Part shown: piece after piece, positions 52,927-63,212 of the stretch
Position numbering within the stretch: the first letter of the stretch is position 1
Layout of the letters: each line of letters begins with the position of its first letter
Assembly: GCF_000740895.1 (NCBI RefSeq)
Contig: NC_025261.1
Coordinates: 806,001 to 870,000, forward strand
Reading direction: 5' to 3'
DNA length: 64,000 nt
DNA from: Theileria orientalis strain Shintoku
Lineage: Eukaryota > Apicomplexa > Aconoidasida > Piroplasmida > Theileriidae
The notes under the pieces: generated by a model
Databases searched by the model: none
Seen by the model: only the letters and a program-made list of their open reading frames with translations
What the model was told of the DNA's origin: nothing
Program-made: the position numbers and the translations under genes

Positions 52927-53319
52927 TTAGTGTGATATTTCCTTCGGCGGGAACAGCTCGCTGTAGTACTCGTAGGCGTACCAGTATGTGAGCGGCGTGA
53001 ATATGATCAGCGTCCACACCAGGGGCGATATTTCGTCGAACTTCGGGTCCACGTGTTTGGCTGCGAGAGTTTCAGGCGGCGGCAGCCCTATCCTCATGCT
53101 CCTGTAGGAGGGCGGGTACGCCCTGTCAAACTGCTCCTTGGTGAAGCCCTGTGCCCTCGGGGCTCTCCATATGCCCTGGACGTTCACTGGCGTCGCGAAC
53201 GGGCGCAGCTTTTCATATAGTGAACCTGTATCATGCGTAGCCAGGTCTGCCTTTACGGCCCTCGCTGGAAGAGAATCAGACAAAACCTTCTTTGTATTTC
53301 GCAAAAGTTGAGTTCTCAT
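52927..53319 (-). CDS. Small single-span, probably mitochondrial membrane protein
   Basis: A 130-aa protein; the ATG at 53319 is used because the earlier frame start is TTG. The N terminus MRTQLLRNTKKVL is a good mitochondrial presequence (basic, amphipathic, no acids). The middle is Pro/Arg-rich (GIWRAPRAQGFTKEQFDRAY, PPPETLAAKHVDP). One transmembrane span lies at ~101-117 (PLVWTLIIFTPLTYWYA), followed by a short Glu/Pro tail. The size and layout resemble lineage-specific subunits of apicomplexan respiratory complexes or ATP synthase, but I cannot assign one. Confidence 0.6.
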   Translation of the reverse strand: MRTQLLRNTKKVLSDSLPARAVKADLATHDTGSLYEKLRPFATPVNVQGIWRAPRAQGFTKEQFDRAYPPSYRSMRIGLPPPETLAAKHVDPKFDEISPLVWTLIIFTPLTYWYAYEYYSELFPPKEISH

Positions 53320-53337
53320 GGTATTACATATATGCAA

Positions 53338-53741
53338 TGTTGTGTGAATAAGTGATTATAAATCCCCGTTTCGTTTAAATACAAGGTATTCAGTTAAATA
53401 ACATATTGGTTGAATGAATTAATTCAACAACATGTGAAATATAAATATCACATAAACAAGGTTAAAACTAAAAAATAAATCCACTGGAGCAAAGATGTAG
53501 AAACGGCACTATATCTTGAATTTCGATAAATTAATTATAAATACATTGTGGTAGTATGTCGTAATTACATAAATGTTCCATTGTGTGGTCAGCTGGAATA
53601 TGTATACTTTATATGTTATTTTAATCGTTTGTTGACAAATATTCTCCTATCTGTGTTGTATTTTTAATGCCTTGTTAATTTTAAATGTATCATAGTGATT
53701 TTAATACACACTCCTTTGAATAAACACACTAGTCTAAAAGA
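53338..53741. other. Divergent AT-rich promoter region
   Basis: About 400 bp between the mitochondrial protein gene (minus) and the cupin-like gene (plus). No ORF or RNA gene is seen. Confidence 0.45.
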
Positions 53742-54448
53742 ATGAGTTCTAAACCTAATAGGAGGCGGATAACCGCGAAACTGGCCAGAAATAACTTGAA
53801 AATAGATTTTTTCAGCAACTCTGCAGAGCCCTCGGGCGAAGATACCACCTTGGACGTCGAACCCGTTAGACGGAAGTCCAACTCAGGTTTGTTACACTCA
53901 CGTCTCACGACAGTTCAGAGAAAGAGTCATTAAACTTGAAGAAGCTCCTGAGGAAGAAGGAGGAGTACGAGCGCGTAAGGAGGGAGTCTGAGAAGTTTTT
54001 CAGCGCCCTGGAGAACTACGAGGGAGGGCCCGACTTCTCCGAGGTGGTCGTGATGGACGAGCCCGCTCTGTTCAACTCGAGCAGACTCGGCACGGGGACC
54101 CTGGACACGCTGGTGCCGATCGCGACGCGCAGAGGTGTTTCCTCCTACGGACTCATCCTGATAAGGCCCAACTCTGTCTACGGGCCACTCATCAACGTCA
54201 GGGGCACCATGGTGATCGTGTTCATCGAAATCGAGAACGGCGCGGTCTTCTTCGAGAGCCTGAACTCGATTAAGAGGAAGCGCACGCGCTGCAAGCGGCG
54301 CATCCAGGTGCTCGTCATCCCCGAAGAGGCCTTCGTGATCCACAACGAGAGCCCCGACGTCACTGCGCGGCTGCTAGCTATTTCATGTAGCAAGAAATGG
54401 AAAGACTTTGACAATCTTAGGTTTAAAGAGGTTGTAGCTCTAGAGTAG
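53742..54448 (+). CDS. Cupin-like protein, candidate CENP-C/Mif2 homologue
   Basis: Predicted 224 aa from exons 53742-53886 and 53919-54448, with a 32-nt intron. The N-terminal ~50 residues are basic (RRRITAKLARNNLK). A basic helix follows (LKKLLRKKEEYERVRRESEK). From ~110 to 215 there is a beta-rich block ordered like a cupin: YGLILIRPNSVYGPL, GTMVIVFIEIENGAVFF, CKRRIQVLVIPEEAFVIHNES, RLLAISCSK. CENP-C/Mif2 proteins end in such a cupin dimerisation domain, and apicomplexan CENP-C proteins are short. The CENP-C signature motif itself is not obvious, so this is a candidate only. The stop codon (54446-54448) is separated by one base from the stop of the convergent DENR gene. Confidence 0.45.
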
Positions 54449-54449
54449 T

Positions 54450-55249
54450 CTATTTCGTCTTCGCCTGCATCCTCACGATTTTATCTTCGGTTATTTCCGG
54501 GTACTTGGTGGTCAGCAGCTCCACCAGCTGTTCCTCCACGTCGCCCTAACACATTCTTATAGCTGTGACTCTCTAATATCGTACTGTAGATCCATGTATG
54601 TGGTAACTGCATCAGCGTGACTGGCGCTGTGATTCTATCGCGGCCTCGCAAATTATCTATGGCTTACCTGTATGTCTACTCTATCTACTTGGCCTGGCAC
54701 GCCCTTGACGACGTTCGCTCCAGTTGCAAACTGCTTTGAAAACAGCTTCGATGCTTCCTCCAGCTTCACGCCTAAACGACTATGTGTGGGTGTTGATTTG
54801 TGTGCGTTTATGCCCGGTGTACGCTAATAGTCGTCAGTGCAGCTTGATGCTGATTTATGAGGGCGCACATGATGCTCTAGCATAAACACAGGCGTGGAGT
54901 GGAACCTACCAAACAAGTGCAGTCCTGTCACTGACGTTATCGCCTTGCGCTTCGTCCTCGCCGCCTTCTGGATCACGATCTCCGCGGGCGTCTCCTTCGC
55001 TGGCTTCTTCTTTCCCTTCACCGTCAGCGACGAGAAGGACAGGTTGTCAAAGGTCAACTTGTCGAGCGGGAAGATGTCCGGGTATCGCAGCGAGCACTCC
55101 TTGAAGCACACCCCGGTCTCCCACTTGTCGCCGAAGTCGCAGAAGTCGTACGGCATTGAGCAGAACTTGCAGTATTCCACCAGCTCCGGCGTGAGTGGCT
55201 GGGCCTTGGGCGTTTTCTGTTCCTCCGATTCTGATTTATCATCTTCCAT
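54450..55249 (-). CDS. DENR: Density-regulated protein DENR (SUI1 domain)
   Basis: Predicted 179 aa from exons 54910-55249, 54668-54771 and 54450-54545. The N-terminal segment PLTPELVEYCKFCSMPYDFCDF carries the Cys pairs of DENR. The C-terminal SUI1/eIF1-like domain runs across the introns: TVKGKKKPAKETPAEIVI, then ITSVTGLHLFG, LEEASKLFSKQFATGANVV, VDRVDIQGD and VEQL-type ending. DENR with MCT-1 recycles 40S subunits and helps re-initiation. Length is close to human DENR (198 aa). The two introns (138 and 122 nt) are long for this genome. Confidence 0.9.
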
Positions 55250-55608
55250 GTTCTATAAACTCTATATTACATGAATTGGCATTTTTTAATTGTCCTTTTC
55301 AGCTTTTTCTAAACTATTTTCCCACACTTGTGTGATGTTGCCCGTTATATGCTGCTAAGAATCTCAACTATTTGATACACGCTTGTTTGCATATTTTTCA
55401 CTTTCAATCTTCTCTGAATCGTGATCTTACCTCGCCAGTTTCTATAAATGATCGATATTAGTTGTCTGTGTGACTGCTCCATGTACACATTGCCTCACCC
55501 AACCTCACTAGCGTTGCCGCAGGCTTACACGTATACACAGATGTTTTTGCATACATACACGGACACACGGGTGTGTTTGTGTGTTGTGAACACGTTGTTT
55601 GTAAAACA
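55250..55608. other. Spacer between two minus-strand genes
   Basis: About 360 bp between the DENR start and the AFG3-type protease stop. The left half is AT-rich and the right half has TG/CA-rich words (ACACACGGG, TGTGTTTGTG). Only a spurious short ORF is present. Confidence 0.45.
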
Positions 55609-58121
55609 TTACTTTGTCGGCTCCTCCTTCGCTTCCGCGGGCGGCTCCACCACCTTCACCTCCTTCGCCTTCGCCTCGATGTACGGCCTGTAGCGCTCGT
55701 TCATTGGGAACTCGCGTTCTCCCACGCAGCTCGCTATGTCGTGGTACGTGATCGTCTCCTTGTCGTAGAGCAGCTTCGAGAGCTTGTGCACCAGCTCCGC
55801 CTTCCCTGCGAGCATGTTCTTCACTCGCTGGTACTGGTTCTCAATGATCGTCCTCACCTCTCTGTCGATCAGCTGCGCCGTCGTCTCCGAGTAGCTTCTG
55901 TAGAAGTTCGCGTCGTCGCCTCCGTCTCTCTGGAACGACACCAGGCCCAGCTCCGAGTTCATTCCCCACTGCGACACGAATGCGTAGCACATTTTCGTCA
56001 CCTTGTTCAGGTCGTCTGTCGCTCCCGTCGTTATCTTCCCTATGAAGATGTCCTCGGCCGCTCTTCCTCCCAGGATCACTGCGATCTTGTCCAGCAGCGC
56101 GTCTCTCGTGAAGAGCATTGAGTCGTCCGGCATCTGCTGCGCGTATCCCAGTGCTCCGCTCGTCCTCGGGATGATCGACACCTTAAGCACTGGGTCTGCG
56201 TGCTCCAGCCACCAGCCCACCAGCGCGTGGCCTACCTCGTGGTACGCCACTGCCAGCTTCTGCTGCGGCGAGAGCAGTCCTGGCGGCTTCCTCATTCCTG
56301 CGACCACTCTTTCTATTGCGTTGTCGAAGTCGCCCATGCTCACTCCGTCCTGCGACTTTCTTCTTGCTGCTTGTATTGCTGCTTCGTTGCACACGTTTGC
56401 GATTTCTGCTCCCACGAAGTTCGGCGTCAGCGAGGCCAGTCTTCTTGCGTACTCCTCCACGTCCGCCGTGCTGCTGAACTTGAGCGGCTTCAGGTGCACT
56501 TTGAATATTTCGTACCTTTCGTCCAGGTCCGGCTTCGGTATGTTCACTGTTCTGTCAAACCTTCCTGGCCTCGTCAGTGCTGGGTCCAGTATGTCTGCTC
56601 TATTTGTTCCTGCCAGCACTATCACTCCTGTCGTCGGCTTAAATCCATCCATTTCCACCAGCAGCTGGTTCAGTGTATTCTCTCTTTCGTCGTTTGAGCC
56701 TGCTGTGAATCCTGACTTCGACCTCTTTCTTCCTATTGCGTCTATTTCGTCTATGAATACTATTGAGGGTGCGTTTTTGCGTGCCTTTTCGAACAGGTCG
56801 CGCACTCTCGACGGACCTACTCCCACGAACACTTCTATGAAGTCGCTTCCTGACATTGAGTAGAAGGGCACGTTTGCTTCTCCTGCCACTGCCTTCGCCA
56901 GCATCGTCTTTCCTGTTCCTGGTGCTCCGCACAGCAGCACTCCCTTCGGTATCTTCGCTCCGTACGACTCGTACGTCTTCGGGCTTCTCAGGAAATCCAC
57001 GAATTCCGTTATTTCTGCCTTCGCTTCATTCATCCCTGCCACGTCCTTGAACTTAACGTTGACCTAAGCATCAATGTATACACTTTTACCAATAATTTTC
57101 TTTTATTGTTGTATTATTTAATTCTGTATTAACAATTCTCCATTACACTTTAACATGGCCCATAATCCCATAATTAATAGTAATAAAATATAAATAACTA
57201 TCATGAGTAATCGGCTACCTTTACTTCCTTCCCCTCTATTGGCGATGCCTTTCCTATCCTCATGAACGGGTTGATACTGTTTGACCCTCTGATGCTTATC
57301 TTTCTCAATCCAACTCCCATTAAAAGCAGAAAAAATAAGAAGGGTGTGAATTTCTTCATCTCAGTTAGAAAGTTTATCTCATATACGTAGTGGATCGGTA
57401 TATAGTTACTTGGATGAAGTCCCATTGATGCCTGAATTTTAAAAAGATTAGATTTTTACTAATTCACCTGTATATTATCTATTTTCTGTTCAAACAGGTC
57501 TATTGATCCTATTCTGAACGTCACGTATTTCGGCGTTTTGATTGGACAGTGCTCTGATATGTAACATCGGCAGTAATCCTTGTTCACAACCTGTATTCTA
57601 TCTATATAGGCCTTTACGAAATATTTTGATAGGAACTCCTGCATCGTTATTTCGTTCGTTAACCCATACGGTTCCGTCAGCTCCAGCAGCGCTATGAATG
57701 CGAGTCCCAAAATAAACAGCGATGATGGATCAAATATCTTCCAATATCCCGGTTTGCGATCTTCCTTTGCGTCCTCATCGTTGCGTTCGTTATCGTTCGT
57801 CTTCCTCGAGTCTGATGCTCTTTGTTCCGACTCTTCTGAGTCCTTCTTTTTGTGAGTGGTGGATACAGAAGGTTCGTCCTTGTTTGAAAATTTTCCAAAT
57901 CCTGGAGGCGGTCTCTCCGTTGAGAAGAATTTATTGTTTATTATACAGCTTAAATTTAGTGGTGAATTGACGTTATTGTTTAACAAATTAAAACATACTT
58001 TCGGAGAACTGGTTACATATCTTTTGTAGTACTTCAAAAGGGTTCGAGAAGTTCTTCTATTAAAATTTAAAAGCAAATACTCTGATAAGATTGTTCTTCC
58101 AGCAGTTTTCGACAAAATCAT
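55609..58121 (-). CDS. AFG3L2: Mitochondrial m-AAA protease, AFG3-like (FtsH family)
   Basis: Predicted 773 aa from exons 57468-58121, 57219-57431 and 55609-57063. The ATG at 58121 gives [18 protein letters not shown], a mitochondrial presequence; an earlier in-frame TTG is not used. PPPGFGKF at ~80 is typical of AFG3L2. One span ([16 protein letters not shown]) and a second ([15 protein letters not shown]) flank the intermembrane domain. The AAA domain has Walker A GAPGTGKT (335-342), Walker [15 protein letters not shown] and an SRH with RPGRFDR. The metalloprotease site is HEVGH (564-568) with a distal Asp in TTGATDDL. The enzyme degrades and processes inner-membrane proteins from the matrix side. 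Length matches animal AFG3L2 (about 800). Confidence 0.93.
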
Positions 58122-58148
58122 TATAATAAAACACCTAGCTTTTAACAA

Positions 58149-58612
58149 CTATATTCGTGATAATAATATCTTGAAATAAAATTTACATTGGTAATTTAAA
58201 AAATATGTGAAATATTAAGCAAATAAAAATACATAGTTACGTGAGTGAAAAAAAATATACTGAATAAATTTTAAAACAAATTTGTACAATGTACCCTATT
58301 AGGTGTTGAGTGTTCGTAAAAATGAATACAGTGTTTATATATATGTATTGTGTAATATAGAAGTTTGGAGTATTTTAATATAATTTTCTACATTTGAAAT
58401 TATCTTGTAATATAAACTCCAAGCAATTATATATATTAGATTTACAAATGTTGTTTATTTTATCGAATTTTGTATAATTTTAAAATTGTGTAAGTTGAAT
58501 AAGCTGTATTCAATTATTTGAAATCTTGATCATTTTATCATATATTTTAAATATTTCGTTACTTGTACACCTGATTTGGTTTTGTGTATATCATTATAAA
58601 TCACATAAATAA
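58149..58612. other. Divergent AT-rich promoter region
   Basis: About 460 bp between the AFG3-like gene (minus) and SPB4 (plus), extremely AT-rich with many TATA-like words. No ORF or RNA gene is seen. Confidence 0.45.
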
Positions 58613-61123
58613 ATGGAATCTCAAGATTCTAGTAGCGATTCAGATGAATCGGATCCTACTCGAATGGGAGATGATTTTTCTACATTAGGAATCCATGAAC
58701 TTATCCTCAAATGGCTCTACAGTAACAATTTGAGGCACATGACCAGGGTACAGTCGCTCTCTATAAACACATTTCTGAAGAAGGGCAACGATGTACTGGT
58801 ACAATCGTGCACTGGCTCCGGGAAGACCCTGTGCTTTGTGATTCCAATTTTGCACACGTATCTGCAAAATGAGAACTATGAGTTCAAGAACCTGTTGGAT
58901 GTGTACTCAGTTATAGTACTGCCGACGAGGGAGCTTGCCACGCAGGTTTTTGAAATAATAGTGGATGCACTTGTTTACATCGAGAATGAAGGGAGAGTGG
59001 AGAAGCCAAGAGCGAAGATTAAGCACACGTTTAAGATCATGGAAAGGAATTTGTACTGTTCACTGATCATAGGAGGTACCACGGTGGAGAATGACGTCAA
59101 GTTCCTGTCAAACGCAAAGGAGAGAGAGTACGTAAAGTGCTTTATAGTGGCGACGCCAGGGAGGCTGAGTCACCTAATGGATAAGTTGGAGCACGAGCGA
59201 GTGTGGACGTTTAAGAATCTGGGATTCGTAATACTGGACGAGGCGGACAGGTTCCTCGAAATGGGATACCAGAACGACATGAGTAAGATCTTCAGACACT
59301 TGCCGAAGCAGAGGAAGACGGGCCTGTTTTCAGCGACTCTGACGAGTGGAGTGCAGACGCTGTCGAAGCTGTGCCTGTCGAATCAGATATTTATCAATGC
59401 AGATGATTTATCGCAAAATTACGTGTCAAGTTTGTCGAATGAAGTGGCAAACGCGACAAACTATACTACACCGAAGGGGCTGAATAACTACTACTTGATC
59501 CTGAGCACGGAGCAGAAGCTGCACTTCGCACTGGTGTTCATAGAGTACTTGAGGAAGGCAGGAGCGACGAAGCTGGTGCTGTTCTTCCTCTCATGCGATC
59601 TCGTGGACTACTACTACGAGGTGATTACAAGACTGTCGTCGACCGCGAACCCACTGAAGTACAAGGATAAGGCGAAGGGGAAAACTAGCGTGAACTACTA
59701 TAGAATACACAGGAAGCTGACCACAAAGAAGAGGAACAAAAACATAAACATGTTTAAGTCGGACTCGGGTGGGAGCCTTAGCGTGTTGCTGTGCACGGAT
59801 ATATTCTCGAGGGGCATAGACATACCCAGAATAGACTGGATTCTCCAGTTCGACCCGCCTCAGGACCCGAACTTCTACCTCCACAGGATTGGAAGGGCAG
59901 GTAGAGCGGATAGTGTCGGCAACGCCCTGCTCCTTTTGACAGAGACGGAGGAGTCGTACATACAGTTCCAGATTAACAGGAAGATAGAGTTGACGAGAAT
60001 ACCACCGTATATTTTAGACGAAGTAAAAGACATATGCAGCAGCACTGGGAATTCAGATAAGAACGGCACGGGGCTGCCTTACGTACTCTACGCAGATAAG
60101 CTGGAAGATAAGGCCGGTGGCGTTGATAGTGATGTTGGTGGTGGAGAAGACGGTGCCCATGTTGAGAATATCGCAAAATCGGAGAGTTCAACTTACTTGG
60201 AGCACCTAAAGTCGAACCCAGTGGTCAACCCAGTGCTGCCCTGGGAAAGGACGTCGTTTATCCTCGCTTGTCTAAGAGCCATGAATTCAACTGTAAGTAA
60301 AGCCACGTAACTACAGTGATTTCTCTGTTGATGCACTGATTTATTTGTAGAACAGGGATATACTACTCTCATCCTCGAGGGCGTTTGTGTCGTATACCAG
60401 AGCATACTCAGAGCACTCGTTGAAGTATATATTTGAGAAGCACGTTAGTTTTGGAATTAAAAGTATGATTTACCTCGTTTAGAAACTGGATTACGGGTCG
60501 CTAGCAACATCACTAGGAGTTCTGAGGATTCCCAGAGTAAAGGAGATACTGGGTAAGATGGAATTGTTTACACATTTAGTTGAGAGTTAGACTGTTCACT
60601 AATCCTTTTGTAATTTATTGGTGGACTTAAAGTGTCATAGGGAAGAACATATCGCACTTTTTGCAGTCATCAGTAAACCCTCGCGATGTTCCCTTCCTGG
60701 ACGCAGAAAAGGAATCCAGAAGACTCAAGGAGCTGAGCGAACACGTGCCTGAAAGGAGGAAGCCGGCAAAGAAGGAGCCAGAAAAGAGCAAAAGGACTAG
60801 ATCTGAGAAGAGGAAGGCAAAAAGGTTTGATAGAGTAACCAACGTAAGACCGTAGGAACAACACTTATGAGGAGTGGAATGAGTTTAGAAGGGAGGAGGC
60901 GCTCGTTAAAAAACTTAAAAGGAAAAAGTTCGACCCAAAAAATGTGGAAAAGCTGCTGAACAACGAGGAACTGAGTGAAGCTGGAGAGGTATGTCTATGA
61001 AGAGGCAGAAAGCGTGTGTAGGAGCGTGAGGAGCTGGGGGAGGGTGAGGACGTCGACTTAACGGACTCGAAGTCCCTGAAACGGTGGATTCTGAGGGGAA
61101 AGGGGAGGAAGAAGCGCAGATGA
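58613..61123 (+). CDS. SPB4: DEAD-box RNA helicase SPB4/DDX55
   Basis: Predicted 754 aa from exons 58613-60292, 60351-60443, 60483-60552, 60641-60843, 60872-60988 and 61022-61123. Motifs: Q-motif glutamine in TRVQSLSI, motif I CTGSGKT (66-72), PTRELA, TPGR, DEAD (209-212), SAT, and HRIGRAGR. The exon 2-3 part (RAFVSYTRAYSEHSLKYIF, KLDYGSLATSLGVLRIP) is the C-terminal domain typical of SPB4/DDX55, followed by a Lys/Arg-rich tail. The helicase acts in 60S ribosomal subunit assembly in the nucleolus. The predicted fourth intron is only 28 nt and its acceptor is uncertain, because the spliced-out sequence would encode part of a conserved-looking segment. Confidence 0.9.
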
Positions 61124-61655
61124 ACGTGATGAAAAAATATGGACGTATTTGTTTTCGGCTTCGGGCGATTCTGAGTCGGCTGAGCATCACAAACAGCCGT
61201 TGAAACTATTTTGCGTTCCACGTAAATTTGAATGTCATCTGAGTTTGCTTTCTCTTTATTACCTTGATTTGTGTTTAATTTTAACGGTTTTGGCATAATG
61301 CTGGAGAGTGCACTCGACTTACATTTAGAATCAACGCTCATCCGTCGTAAATGCTAGTTTTATTATTTCAAGTCTGACTTTTTTATTAATTCCGCGCGAA
61401 GATTGATTTAAAGGGGAACCTTGATTGTTTTATCTCGATTGAATTGAATAAACAGCTATATTGCGAGATTGTTCAGTATCCGTTGTTGTAGCTACACACC
61501 ATCGATTTAAAATTTTAGCGCCCCTTATAGTAAGTCTAAATAGGTGAAGGGGTGATTTTTAAATTTATTTGGTGCTGATTTAAAAAGGAATCTGGTTTAT
61601 TTAACAAAAAGTAAACGGTTTTAACTTTTCACACACTCGACGCACGTACATCACT
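61124..61655. other. Intergenic spacer downstream of SPB4
   Basis: About 530 bp between SPB4 and the gene at 61656, both plus strand. A minus-strand ORF (MSVDSKCKSS..., start 61341) crosses from here into the SPB4 3' end; I treat it as unsupported. Otherwise AT-rich sequence with nothing I can name. Confidence 0.4.
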
Positions 61656-62858
61656 ATGCAGTATTATTCCAAGGATTCTGGAATTTATTACACGCCCGTG
61701 ATAGGCGCTTCGCCTCAGGAAAGGCATACTTTCATGCCAACGGCGCCTTTTATGTCACCTGGGTTTACGGCACATCCCGGCTACTTTGGCGAGTACCCTG
61801 TTCCCACTCCCAACCAATACGCGGCCTACAGCCCCAATAACCTAAGCAGGCAAAGCACCATCTTGAATCAGAGGATGAACACCTCAGGTTCGAAGCCCTT
61901 CTGCCAGGGGGTGACGTCGTTCGGGTCTCCAAAGCCGACCATTCTGTTCAGGAGGAGGAACTCGACGAACCCTGTTAAGAGCAACGGCAAGCCCAAGGCT
62001 TTCGGCAGGACCCACAGCAGTGCCACGAACAACTCGAGGGTCTTTGTCCCCAAGGTGTACACCACTGACGTCTACCCCGTTAAGTTTCCAGTGCAGGCCA
62101 AGGGGAAGCAGAACGACGTGAAGCTGGCCTTCGGCACTCCTTTCAGCAACGCCTCCACCATAGTTTCCAGGAACAACACCTTGAATAGGCATTACAGCGA
62201 CCTCAGCGGCTACGGTTCCGAGGTCAGCTATGCTATGCGTCCAAGAGCCTCGAGGAGGAACCCTAACTTCGTAAAGGTACGTTTTTAACAGTAGTCGTCG
62301 CATTGCACTGTGCTACTACCTATTGTGGTTGCCCAGCTATTCCATTCATTAACATTTTTCAGAGCTCTCCTCTCGATAAGGCGTTCAGGAGCTTCAAAAG
62401 GGACTTCGAGCTCCCTAAGGTCGATCCCAAGGATGCTGTGGAGTTCATTGAGGGCCTCGTTCTCGCTGCATTGGGCATCGTCAGGGCTATTCTCAAGGAA
62501 CTGAGGGCTGACATAATTGCCGGCATGTTCATTTCCGATGACCCTGACTATGACGCCGCCAGGTCGTACTATTACACCAGCAATGGCCAGGATTACCGCC
62601 ACTCCGGCTTCACTGAGAGGATAGACTACATTCAGGCCATTGAGAACGAGAAAAAGACCGTGTTGGCTGAGAAGAAGGAAAGCGTTCGCATTGAGACGAT
62701 GCGCGAGTATTCCAGCTTCAGAAACAAGGACTTCATGGACATGACTGAGAGGGAGTTCGAGGAGTTCCTCCTCAGGCAGGCCTACCCTAACGCACCTCAA
62801 TTCGTAAGTTAACTTACACACCCCGGTTTTAATGGAATTTCAGGCCCCTGAACTCTGA
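61656..62858 (+). CDS. Unrecognised protein with a low-complexity N-terminal half and a helical C-terminal half
   Basis: Predicted 358 aa from exons 61656-62276, 62363-62803 and a tiny last exon 62844-62858 (APEL then stop); without the last splice it ends two residues after Gln-Phe. Residues 1-~205 are rich in Tyr, Pro, Asn, Ser and Arg with little predicted structure (HTFMPTAPFMSPGF, ILFRRRNSTN). Residues ~208-340 are helical (DAVEFIEGLVLAALGIVRAI, then EFEEFLLRQAY). The middle helix is hydrophobic but is likely amphipathic, not a span. No signal peptide. The layout would suit a cytoskeleton or pellicle-associated protein of apicomplexans, but this is a guess; I do not recognise the family. 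Confidence 0.6.
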
Positions 62859-63212
62859 ATGATTTAAACACACCACGTGTTGCCCAAAACGTCCTGAAGC
62901 TCACAGGGTTGTGGTCAGTTTTAAAATTTTCATGGGATTCTACAAAAGATTTAACGATTTAATGCAGTTTTAACCAAAGATACTAGTAGTTTTAAAATTC
63001 TGTTTCTAAAATTTTAATTTCAATCTGATTCGATGACAATTTTCGTTTTTATATTTTATTCAAGTTGGATTCCTGTGCTGTGTCACCCTATGATTCATTG
63101 TGATGTTAAATTCAGTTATTTACACTCTTCATAAATTTTTATTATTGTATTATATTTTTAATCGTATTTTGTTTCTTTAATAGTATTTTTAGATTTAGTT
63201 TAACCATCGCAA
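62859..63212. other. Intergenic spacer upstream of UBA5
   Basis: About 350 bp, T-rich, between two plus-strand genes. It must contain the UBA5 promoter. No ORF or RNA gene is seen. Confidence 0.45.

Noticed and set aside
55448..55693. Plus-strand 81-codon ORF between DENR and the protease gene
   Set aside because: Cys/Thr/His-rich composition with no coding bias, and it runs into the complement of the protease 3' end.
60865..61341. Minus-strand 158-codon ORF (MSVDSKCKSS...) overlapping the SPB4 3' end
   Set aside because: Most of it is the complement of GC-rich SPB4 coding exons, and the composition is a Ser/Pro/Phe shadow. Only the first ~45 codons are outside SPB4 and they show no recognisable motif.
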